A stretch of 64,000 nt of DNA from Deferribacter desulfuricans SSM1 (GTDB taxonomy: Bacteria > Chrysiogenota > Deferribacteres > Deferribacterales > Deferribacteraceae). Positions 53,238 through 61,389 of this stretch are shown in pieces (position 1 is the first letter of the stretch; each line of letters begins with the position of its first letter). The stretch lies in NCBI RefSeq assembly GCF_000010985.1, contig NC_013939.1, positions 649,501 to 713,500 on the forward strand. Reading direction: 5' to 3'. Below the pieces are notes generated by a model that saw nothing but the letters and a program-made list of their open reading frames with translations, was not told the origin of the DNA and did no database searches. Both the position numbers and the translations under genes were made by a program.

Positions 53238-54515
53238 TTATTTCCTTTCTGTTTTTTTATAAATCCATTCCATTAAAAAACAAATACTAATAATAGCTAT
53301 TGATATTATAACACCAATAAAATTTGATTTGCATTGTTGGTTGATCAAAATTAATATTGCAACCAAGCATAAAATAAAACCTGTTAATGAAATTATTTTA
53401 TTACTGCCTGTTTCTTTAGATAATCTATAACCAACAAAATTGACGGCACTAAAAATTAATAAGAAACCAATGCTTCCAGCTGTAGATATACTTTCTAATT
53501 TGAGAATGTTGACTAAAATAAACGTAGTTAAAGCTGTAATTATTAGTCCTATGGGCTTATTCCAAAGTTTTGAAAGGAAATGGTGTGGCAGTTCATCATC
53601 TTCGGCGATTTCAAAATTTACCCTGCTACCGCCTAATAAAGATGCATTAATGGCTGAAAAGGTGGAAATAAGAGCTGCGATAGTAATAATTTTAAAACCA
53701 ATTGATCCTAACATAGGTTTAGCAGCTTCTGCCAAAACATAATCTTGTGCTGTTGTTATTTCAGAAAAAGGTAATGAGCCTACAGTCACTAAAGCTATTG
53801 TGAAGTAAAGTAATATGACAAAAATTACAGAAAAGTAGTAAGCTTTAGGAATATTTTTTTCAGGATTAATAATATCAGGTACCGCATTCGCTATCAATTC
53901 AAATCCTTCATAGGCGACAAAAATCACCATACCTCCAGCAAATAATTTTAATGGAGATTTCCAGTTAGAAACATTTAACTGGTATACATTAGGATTACCT
54001 ATCAAACCATATGATCCTATGATAATAAATGCAATTAAAATAATTAACTTGATAACTACAGCATACGATTCTATTTTGCCCACAACTACAATACTATAAT
54101 AGTTTATTATGGACGCTAAGATGATAATGGCACTGGCATAAATATGAAAATCAGTAGTTTTGTTGTGTGTTAATTCCAATAAATTGGGTGCGTAAGAACC
54201 AAAGGCCGAAGCATAAAGCGAAAGCATAATTATATAGCTTACCCATAAAAGATTATTGATTGCACCGCTAAAAACCGTTTTACCAAAGCCTTGATTGATA
54301 AATTTTACAGTACCTCCTCTATCGGGATATGTTTTTGAAAGGTTAACATAACTGTACGATGTCAATAATGCTATAATTCCAGCAAATAAAAAAGCTATAG
54401 GTGTCCCCCCTTTTGCTAAAGATACTGCTAGTCCAAGCACAGCAAAAATACCACCACCTACCATCCCTCCAATGCCTATGGAAATAGCTTCTTTCAATCC
54501 TATTTTTCTATTCAT
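53238..54515 (-). CDS. APC-family amino-acid/polyamine permease
   Basis: 425 residues and about 12 helices. The N-terminal GIGGMVGGGIFAVLGLA is the consensus G-rich helix I of the APC superfamily. Substrate cannot be read from sequence. No Shine-Dalgarno sequence is seen before the ATG at 54515. Confidence 0.88.
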   Translation of the reverse strand: MNRKIGLKEAISIGIGGMVGGGIFAVLGLAVSLAKGGTPIAFLFAGIIALLTSYSYVNLSKTYPDRGGTVKFINQGFGKTVFSGAINNLLWVSYIIMLSLYASAFGSYAPNLLELTHNKTTDFHIYASAIIILASIINYYSIVVVGKIESYAVVIKLIILIAFIIIGSYGLIGNPNVYQLNVSNWKSPLKLFAGGMVIFVAYEGFELIANAVPDIINPEKNIPKAYYFSVIFVILLYFTIALVTVGSLPFSEITTAQDYVLAEAAKPMLGSIGFKIITIAALISTFSAINASLLGGSRVNFEIAEDDELPHHFLSKLWNKPIGLIITALTTFILVNILKLESISTAGSIGFLLIFSAVNFVGYRLSKETGSNKIISLTGFILCLVAILILINQQCKSNFIGVIISIAIISICFLMEWIYKKTERK

Positions 54516-54849
54516 TGTAATATATCCGGTATTTTTTATTTATTGTTATAAGTTTGTTATCATTAACAATAACTACAATAATTTGGAATTTCAACCTTGA
54601 AATATAAGTTAGTATATAAGAGTTTTGTGTAAAGATTGAAATAAATATATTTATTGTAATTTTCAAATAGTTTTAGGAAAATAAAAAATAAGAAGAGAGA
54701 TACCTTATGCAATTAATATTATTTATAAATATCGAAAGATGAAATAGTAGAATTTATTTTTAGTGGTAAGAAATAAACGAGCTGAAAAATATGGGAGATT
54801 ACAGTATAAGAATTATTACACTAGGATAAATTATAATACAATTGCATTT
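54516..54849. other. Gene-free stretch
   Basis: 334 bp between the permease and the flippase-like gene. No coding frame, repeat or clear terminator is seen; strongly AT-rich. Confidence 0.5.
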
Positions 54850-55809
54850 TTACTTTTCTATTGATATTATTCTATAATTATTTTTTGATAGATAAAATTC
54901 ATTAAAAAAGAAAAGTAAAATTCCAAAAGCAAGTGGAATTAAAAAATATACTAATCTGAATATAAATAATGACCCTACCAATGCATTTACTTCGTAATAA
55001 TTTTTTAGATAAAAGATCATTATTCCATCAAAAACACCTGTACCACCAGGAACATGACTGCTAACTGCCGTAATTTGCGACACTAAATAAATAGGTAAAT
55101 ATTTAAAAAAACCGATACTATGATTAGGAAGTAAAAAGTAAAAAATAAGCCCTAAAAGAAGCCAGTCTAGAGTAGATATTGTAAATTGAAGTAATAATAT
55201 TTTTGGCTTTGCAATTGGGTAAAGAATGGCGCCAGATATAATTTTTTTCTGCTTTAAAAAAGAAAGAATAAAAAATATTAAAACTATTATCAAGGCTACT
55301 AAACCAAGTAGTTTGGCCTGAATTGTAAAGTGAATAAATGGTAATGACAATGAATAGCCAGGCTCTATAAATAAAAATACTACAAAACTTAGAGCGATAA
55401 GCCCTAACCAATAAATCCAGGAAAATAAAATCATATAATTGGTAATAAGTATTGGTGACATCCCAATTTTAGTCAGATATCTAAACCTTAGTGCACCACC
55501 CATAATTGCACCAAAGCCCAAATTATTGTTTAAAATAAATGAGGTTAATGAGTATAAAAATACTTTTTTATAGGGTATTTTTAACTTTATCTGTTTTACC
55601 GTAATCAAATCGTAAAAAGTAACGATGAAATAATTTAAAGCAGTTAATATAGCTACCAAAGTAATCATTTTACTATCAATAAGTAAAACAGCACTTTTAA
55701 CCTCTTCCCAGGATAAACTATGGAATATTTTTGCCAGAAAGGTAAATGTAAGGTATAAAATAACCAAAATTATTAATATATTAACTGCTTTTAGTATGTG
55801 TTTTTTCAT
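54850..55809 (-). CDS. MprF-type flippase-domain protein (LPG synthase TM / UPF0104)
   Basis: 319 residues and about eight helices. The family motif SHVPGGTGVFDGIMIFYL lies near residue 253, and LGFGAIMGGALRFRYL near 97. It is the integral membrane half of MprF alone, without the aminoacyl transferase half. Such stand-alone forms are proposed lipid flippases. It overlaps the phosphoesterase gene by 4 bp. Confidence 0.88.
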   Translation of the reverse strand: MKKHILKAVNILIILVILYLTFTFLAKIFHSLSWEEVKSAVLLIDSKMITLVAILTALNYFIVTFYDLITVKQIKLKIPYKKVFLYSLTSFILNNNLGFGAIMGGALRFRYLTKIGMSPILITNYMILFSWIYWLGLIALSFVVFLFIEPGYSLSLPFIHFTIQAKLLGLVALIIVLIFFILSFLKQKKIISGAILYPIAKPKILLLQFTISTLDWLLLGLIFYFLLPNHSIGFFKYLPIYLVSQITAVSSHVPGGTGVFDGIMIFYLKNYYEVNALVGSLFIFRLVYFLIPLAFGILLFFFNEFYLSKNNYRIISIEK

Positions 55810-56852
55810 TTATTCTGTTTTCTCTTATAAAATAAATATTCAAAATACATATCAACTAACAAAGCTATAATAAAAATGACAAGAATAATTTGTTTTAAAT
55901 ATATTTTACCTAAAGTAGCAAAATAAAGCTTGGCGATATTCCAATACTTTTTAATACCTATTAAAACAACATTTTTATCAATTTTTACGACTTCGGTACT
56001 GATATTTTCATTGCTAACATTTACTTTTATATAGTGATAAAAATTTGAATTCGGATCAGTACCTTTTAGTTCTGCACCAGCACCACCGGTAATTATATGT
56101 TTTAATCCCCTTTTTGTGTAAGTATAAAATCCATGTATATGTGATTCAAAAAGTATTGTTACATTATATTTTATAAATAAATCTTCCAATTCTCTTGCAA
56201 AATCAGGATTTTTTAAAGCATGAGCAAACTTAACCCCACCTTTGTCAAAATCTCTAGGATCCCAAAGTGGAACATGCATAAAAACAAATCTATATTTTAA
56301 ATTTTGTGAATTTTTTAACTGTTCTTCAAGCCAAAATAACTGTTCATCAGATATATTTTTTTCATTACTATTATCAAGCATAATAAATTTTGAATTACCC
56401 AGTGTAAAACTGTAATAAAATCTACCAAATATCGTATGATAAAAATAGTGATTTTGAAAAGCTACATCATGATTCCCTGGTAAAACTAAGGTAGGTATCT
56501 GAATATTTTTCCACTGGTTTAAAAAAGCCTGATAAGTTTCTTTAGTAGGATACATAACCAAATCGCCGCCAATTACAGCAAAAAGCAATGTATCATCCTG
56601 GTTTATTTTTTCTATTATATAATCAAAAATTGATGAATTTTTATTATCCCCCATAACTGCAAAAGAAAAATCTCCACCGTTATATCTATTATTTATTTCC
56701 TGCAAAGATTTAAAGTTTAAATCGTGTTCTTCTATCTTTTTCAAATCACCCAATTCTGACCAAACCCAAAATATAATTATTAAAATAATTAAAATGATTC
56801 TTAGGTATTTCCTTTTACTGAAATAACCGGTAATAATTTCACCTGTCTTCAT
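55806..56852 (-). CDS. Membrane-anchored metallophosphoesterase
   Basis: About 348 residues (ATG 56852; ATG 56864 also possible). One helix at each end (about 15-35 and 320-340) places the calcineurin-like domain outside the membrane. Metal-binding motifs: FAVMGDNKNS, VIGGDLVMY, LPGNHDVAF, MHVPLWDPRD and ESHIHGFYTYT. It overlaps the glycosyltransferase gene, so the three genes form one unit. A lipid head-group phosphate is a plausible target. Confidence 0.88.
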   Translation of the reverse strand: MKTGEIITGYFSKRKYLRIILIILIIIFWVWSELGDLKKIEEHDLNFKSLQEINNRYNGGDFSFAVMGDNKNSSIFDYIIEKINQDDTLLFAVIGGDLVMYPTKETYQAFLNQWKNIQIPTLVLPGNHDVAFQNHYFYHTIFGRFYYSFTLGNSKFIMLDNSNEKNISDEQLFWLEEQLKNSQNLKYRFVFMHVPLWDPRDFDKGGVKFAHALKNPDFARELEDLFIKYNVTILFESHIHGFYTYTKRGLKHIITGGAGAELKGTDPNSNFYHYIKVNVSNENISTEVVKIDKNVVLIGIKKYWNIAKLYFATLGKIYLKQIILVIFIIALLVDMYFEYLFYKRKQNK

Positions 56853-57984
56853 TTTTTTCCCCATCTTGTTTGATAATTTTTACAATTTCATCAGAAGCAT
56901 ATGTTTTTTTTATTTTATTTATGTTTTCTCTCATAAAATTTAATTTAGTATCATTATTAAGCAAATTTAAAACTTTTTTTACTAATAAGTGCGAATCTTC
57001 TTGTGAAAATTCAGCACAATTATTTTTTGTTAAATATAAAGCATTATTTGTCTCTTGATATGGAATAGGGTCAATAAGAAACATTGGTACACCACAAGCT
57101 AAAGCCTCGCTGACAGTCAATCCACCTGGCTTAGTAATAACTAAGTCAGAAGCGGTTAAATATTCTTCAATATTATTTACAAATCCTAATTTCTGCAAAT
57201 TTATATATTCATTGCTTTCAAAATATTTTATTTTTCCCAATAGGTTTTTATTTCTTCCGGCAATGACAATTAAATTTAGATATTTATTAGAAATAAATAT
57301 CTCTTGAATTATATCAAATATTCTCTTCTCACTTATAGCACTACCAATTAGAAGCAAGGTTTTTCTTGAATCGTCAATATTTAACTTAGCTCTAAGGTTT
57401 TCCGAATCTATTTTTTTTCTAAATTTATCTGCTATTGGAATACCGGTAATATGGATTTTATCGCTTCTAACACCAAGCTTTATTAATTCATCTTTTACTT
57501 CTTCATTTGCTACAAAGTAGCAGTCAATATTTTTGTCATACCACATTTTATGTAATCCATAATCAGTAACTGTTACATATATCTTTCCATGAAATATTCC
57601 ATCATCTTTCATCTTTGACAAAATATTGGCAGGGAGGAAATGAGTGCAAACTGCTTTTTCTACTGAGTTTTCTTTTATGAAGGATACAAAACCTTCCACA
57701 TTATCAAGACTTAACTTATCGATAATGCTAAGTATTTTACTTTTATCCCTATTTCTATCAGTAATTTTATAAATAGTTTTACAGGCTAAGTGGGAATGCT
57801 CACCAATAAAATCATATATTGAGCTGTATGACCATTGGAATAACTTGTTTGTAAAAAACAGTACATCTATGATATAATAACAAATATCATTTTTTATAAA
57901 ACTTTCAGCCAAAGCCCTTGCTGCTATTTTGTGTCCATTACCTGCCGTTACATAAAATAACCCTATTGGTTTGTTAACAGTCAT
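56839..57984 (-). CDS. MGDG-synthase/MurG-like glycosyltransferase
   Basis: 381 residues. The N-terminal MGDG synthase domain has FYVTAGNGHKIAARALAESF; the C-terminal GT28-like nucleotide-sugar site has LVITKPGGLTVSEALACGVP followed by YQETNNALYL. The family transfers a sugar from UDP- or GDP-sugar to diacylglycerol or a related lipid. First gene of the operon with the phosphoesterase and flippase. GGAGA ribosome site. Confidence 0.9.
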   Translation of the reverse strand: MTVNKPIGLFYVTAGNGHKIAARALAESFIKNDICYYIIDVLFFTNKLFQWSYSSIYDFIGEHSHLACKTIYKITDRNRDKSKILSIIDKLSLDNVEGFVSFIKENSVEKAVCTHFLPANILSKMKDDGIFHGKIYVTVTDYGLHKMWYDKNIDCYFVANEEVKDELIKLGVRSDKIHITGIPIADKFRKKIDSENLRAKLNIDDSRKTLLLIGSAISEKRIFDIIQEIFISNKYLNLIVIAGRNKNLLGKIKYFESNEYINLQKLGFVNNIEEYLTASDLVITKPGGLTVSEALACGVPMFLIDPIPYQETNNALYLTKNNCAEFSQEDSHLLVKKVLNLLNNDTKLNFMRENINKIKKTYASDEIVKIIKQDGEKNEDR

Positions 57985-58555
57985 AAATAGTCTCCAAAAG
58001 TATTAAATATATAAACATACCGCATTGAATGCTTTCATTATTATCTTTCATATGTATTTCATAATTTTTAATCATAAAATTATTAATAATAAAATCGTAA
58101 TATATCTCTAATCCTATGTTGAACTAAATTTATTGTTTAGGTTCTTTTTCAAAATTATTTTTTAAATAATTATATAATAATATCTTATTAACATATAAAT
58201 TTTATCAGCATTTAAATTACCTTTTAGCATATTTTATAATAATCCATTTATTATATTATTTTTTCTACATCAAACGTTATCATAACATTTATGAAGAAAT
58301 TATGAAGATAGATTTACTTTTCAACACTCACCATAGTTCAACTAATGCGTAAGATTTTTATCTCCTTGAAATTTATCATAAAATTTAACCCTTTTATTTC
58401 TTAACGATCTACTTTGTACATCATATTTAGCAAAAAGAAAGTTATAAAGGTTATTAAGGAATTGATTGCTAGCCCTAAGATTAAAATTTGTTTATGGTAA
58501 AAATATTTATAGGATCAGTAATTTTTTCATATAAGTAGTTAAAAGTTTTAACTTA
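57985..58555. other. Gene-free stretch at the right end of the element
   Basis: 571 bp without a credible gene on either strand; very AT-rich. It should hold the promoter of the glycosyltransferase operon, but no strong box is singled out. Confidence 0.5.
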
Positions 58556-58572
58556 CCGGGTGCTGGACTGTG
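58556..58572. repeat. 17-bp copy of the xis gene end
   Basis: CCGGGTGCTGGACTGTG is identical, in opposite orientation, to 38990-39006 at the 3' end of the xis-like gene. The flanking sequence differs. Confidence 0.65.
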
Positions 58573-58601
58573 ATATTATTGTGATAAAATTGTGATAAAA
58601 T
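58569..58601. repeat. Arm-type tandem repeats at the right end of the element
   Basis: Three tandem 11-bp units TGTGATATTAT, TGTGATAAAAT, TGTGATAAAAT, about 104 bp inside attR. They match the units at 37812-37833. Confidence 0.65.
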
Positions 58602-58704
58602 TTGTTATGCTTTGATTATTTGCAATTATAAAATGTTCTTAAAATCCTTTAAAAATAGCGTTTTTTATAATTTGGTTTAATTGTTCATATAGCTATTTGG
58701 GGTT

Positions 58705-58725
58705 TTCGAATCCCGCCCTCTCCGT
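58705..58725. repeat. attR: distal attachment core of the integrated element
   Basis: Exact 21-bp copy of 37744-37764. Beyond it the chromosome resumes with the lipoprotein gene. Confidence 0.88.
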
Positions 58726-58729
58726 TTAT

Positions 58730-60025
58730 TTATTTGTTACATTTGATTGGTCTGCCTATATAAACTTCAGCATAATCTCTATCTGCACCATATTTTACCC
58801 TATAATAATCCATGTCATCGGAAATATAGATATAACCTACCCCAATTCCAGTAGAAGAATCAACATTTTTAGTTTCAGGATAAATTTTCTTTTGAGTTTC
58901 CAAACCAAAATCGCTACATCTTCTATGAAAAGTATTATTATCTAAGGTGTTATTATCTATACATAATTCTATCCAATCATCATTTTCTTCCTTATAGTTT
59001 TTATCTCCATCATTGTAGCGCGATGTCCAGGCAGTGTAATAGTTTGTTTTATATTGTGATTTATCATAAATAAAACTTCCATCTTTCACAAACTCTGTTT
59101 TTTCGCAAACAAGTTGTCCGTTTACTAATTTGTACTTACAGGTATTAGAAAATCTACTATCACTACTGTGAGGAGAAGTTGTTGAGTCAGAAATTTTAAC
59201 CAGCCATTCATTGTTGTGATAATATGTACTTTTCTGAGGATAATCAAATATAAACATTATATGTCCTGTATTCCCTGTTACAGTATAATTATCACAAGTG
59301 TCTCCTTCTATATTTTCAGGATGCTTATAGACTAAAATATCCCCTGGCATTGCATCCTTTATATGAGTAACTCTGCCCCAGCATAAATTATCGGGATTAT
59401 CTAAGTCAGACATTGTTGCTTCTTCAGTTTCAACAGTAATATTATCTGCTGCTGCAAAAGCATCGGCAAAATCTGCTGCAAGAGGTCTTGCAGAATGATA
59501 GCATGTATCAACTTTATCAAAAAGAGGCTTTGCTATTCCCTGTACTACATAGTATCCAACATAACCTGAGCAATCTAAAAATAAATTGTATGATTCAATA
59601 TCGTCTCCACCTATATCAGTATAATTAGGATGTAATATAAATTGGCTACCATGGACATAGCCTGTATGATCAAGTTTTAATAATATATCGATTACTTGAC
59701 CATGAAAAGCTTCCCTAATTGTTTTTTCACAAGTAGGACACCATTGAACAAGTGGCAATTCATTAATAGGCTCATTTATACCTGAACAGTCTCCACCTTG
59801 ATACAATGTCATTAGTTCACACTCCATTGTATAGGTATGTTCTCCATCATCATAGTCATAAGTTTCATAATATTGACATACTTCTTCATTCGTATCTGTA
59901 GACATTAAGACCTTACCTCCGTTTTCTTCGCAATATTGAACAGCTTTGTCATAATCTGAGCTTGATGAACCATTAAAACAGCTGCTTACTAAAAACAGTG
60001 CAAAAATTATTAAATACTTATACAT
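58730..60025 (-). CDS. Lipoprotein with DUF333 and NlpC/P60-like domains
   Basis: 431 residues. Signal peptide with lipobox LVSSC at residue about 16. Residues 27-85 form a DUF333 domain (AVQYCEENGGKVL ... CQYYETY ... GGDC). Further on, LDCSGYVGYYVVQGI and TGHIMFIFDY supply the Cys and His of an NlpC/P60-like amidase, with PGDILVYKHPEN between. It probably cleaves peptidoglycan peptides at the outer or inner membrane surface. Many cysteines suggest disulfides. GGAGGAT ribosome site. Confidence 0.78.
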   Translation of the reverse strand: MYKYLIIFALFLVSSCFNGSSSSDYDKAVQYCEENGGKVLMSTDTNEEVCQYYETYDYDDGEHTYTMECELMTLYQGGDCSGINEPINELPLVQWCPTCEKTIREAFHGQVIDILLKLDHTGYVHGSQFILHPNYTDIGGDDIESYNLFLDCSGYVGYYVVQGIAKPLFDKVDTCYHSARPLAADFADAFAAADNITVETEEATMSDLDNPDNLCWGRVTHIKDAMPGDILVYKHPENIEGDTCDNYTVTGNTGHIMFIFDYPQKSTYYHNNEWLVKISDSTTSPHSSDSRFSNTCKYKLVNGQLVCEKTEFVKDGSFIYDKSQYKTNYYTAWTSRYNDGDKNYKEENDDWIELCIDNNTLDNNTFHRRCSDFGLETQKKIYPETKNVDSSTGIGVGYIYISDDMDYYRVKYGADRDYAEVYIGRPIKCNK

Positions 60026-60735
60026 TCTTATCCTCCATATTATATTTCAACAATGTATGAGAATATACCTTTTTAGCTTAAATCAATGATTTCTTGAGTA
60101 CACAAGATCTAATTGACAAAAGATAAAAGGCTTATATTCAATTTTAACATGCTTAAAATTGAGTTTCAACTATAGTTGTGATTATAATTGAATATTAATT
60201 TAAATAAAAAATAAAATAGTTATTTTTTTAATATCTAGAGAGTATAGAATATTAATTGTTGTTCTAACTCTCAGATTGTTTTGATTATGTTCTTAAAAAC
60301 AACATTATGTTAGATTCTTGTGAAATATTCTGGACCAGTTTGATACTTTTTTAATATTTTTCACTAATGACAAACAAAAAGCTATAAGAAATATTGATTA
60401 TTGATATAAAATTATATTTATACATTTATTTTAAATCTTTGTTTAAAAGTCTTTTTATAATACTTTGTTAGAAGCTTCGAAATATTCTAACTTGATTTTT
60501 GATTTATTTACAACATATTAATTATTGAGAGTGTTGTGCATATTTTGAATGGCAGTTTTCTGAAAATGAGATTGTTTAAACAGTTTTTTGTTTCTTAATA
60601 AGTTAAAAAGATTGTTATTACGAGCTTTATTGAAGGAACTCTAAAAAGTAATGTTTCTTTTAATGTGCAACATCTTCTATTAGATTATTATGAGCTTTAT
60701 TAGAATTAGTACTAAATTTATAATTTGGTGATTTA
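60026..60735. other. Gene-free stretch
   Basis: 710 bp without a credible gene; extremely AT-rich. It holds weak relatives of the TTGCACAATA family near 60532 and 60664 (TGTGCAACATCTTC). TATAAT at 60719-60724 lies 11 nt before the next gene. Confidence 0.5.
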
Positions 60736-61242
60736 ATGAAAATGCATAATAATATTTTGATAGTGATAAATATATTCATTTTATTATTTTTTATATCAGT
60801 TGAATGTTTTGGAGTAGAATATGCAGATTATGTGTTGGTTAAAAAATCAAAACACAAAATTTATCTATTAAAATCAGGCAAAATATTAAAATCATTTCAT
60901 ATTGCCCTGGGAGGTAATCCGAAAGGAGCAAAACAAAAACAGGGTGATGAAAAAACGCCAGAGGGTATATATTTTTTAGATTATAAAAATGAACGTAGTC
61001 GTTATTATAAATCTATCCATATATCTTATCCAAATACTTCAGATGTAAAAAGAGCCAAAAAGATGGGGGTTTCTCCAGGAGGAGATATTATGATTCATGG
61101 TCAAAAAAAAGGTTGGGGTTGGCTTTCGTTCATATCGCAAAAATTTGATTGGACAAAAGGATGTATAGCTGTAAGTAATAAAGATATGGATGTAATTTGG
61201 AAAATGGTAAAAGTAGGCACTCCAATAGAGATAAGGCCATGA
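60736..61242 (+). CDS. L,D-transpeptidase (YkuD domain)
   Basis: 168 residues. A signal peptide (about residues 1-27) precedes a YkuD domain: YADYVLVKKSKHKIYLLKSG at the start, and the active site IMIHGQKKGWG ... DWTKGCIAVSNKDMD with the histidine and nucleophilic cysteine. It cross-links peptidoglycan or anchors proteins to it. GGTGA lies before the ATG, but the -10 box is so close that the site may not be transcribed. Confidence 0.92.
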   Translation: MKMHNNILIVINIFILLFFISVECFGVEYADYVLVKKSKHKIYLLKSGKILKSFHIALGGNPKGAKQKQGDEKTPEGIYFLDYKNERSRYYKSIHISYPNTSDVKRAKKMGVSPGGDIMIHGQKKGWGWLSFISQKFDWTKGCIAVSNKDMDVIWKMVKVGTPIEIRP

Positions 61243-61243
61243 A

Positions 61244-61345
61244 ATGAAAATCATAAATCTTTTAATGCTAGTATTTGCAAAAGTAATATTTATACTATTT
61301 TCTTCCGTATTCAAATTAATACAAGATTTTAGGTCAAAAGTATAG
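61244..61345 (+). CDS. Possible 33-residue membrane peptide
   Basis: Short frame starting 1 nt after the L,D-transpeptidase stop; one hydrophobic helix (INLLMLVFAKVIFILFSSVF). AAGG lies about 8 nt upstream. It may be real or chance. Confidence 0.3.
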   Translation: MKIINLLMLVFAKVIFILFSSVFKLIQDFRSKV

Positions 61346-61389
61346 GTAATCTGTATCTAGCATTTTAGATATGATGAAGGAGAAATAAG

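Larger units (their letters stand above)
37744..58725. mobile_element. Integrative element of about 21 kb in tRNA-Ser(GCT)
   Basis: Bounded by exact 21-bp repeats made of the tRNA 3' end, with a tyrosine integrase and xis-like gene next to the left end and 11-bp tandem repeats inside both ends. Left half: mobility and maintenance genes (integrase, xis-like, LAGLIDADG endonuclease, broken second recombinase, HigBA, ParR-like, frameshifted ParM). Right half: envelope and lipid cargo. No phage structural genes, no conjugation genes and no recognised replication initiator are seen, so it resembles an integrated plasmid-like or satellite element that may have decayed. Confidence 0.85.

Noticed and set aside
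58569-58601. Tandem repeats considered as a CRISPR array
   Set aside because: The 11-bp units are directly adjacent with no spacers, and no cas gene is near; they fit integrase arm sites.
37744-58725. Prophage
   Set aside because: No capsid, terminase, portal, tail or lysis gene is seen; ParM/ParR-like and cargo genes fit a plasmid-like element better.
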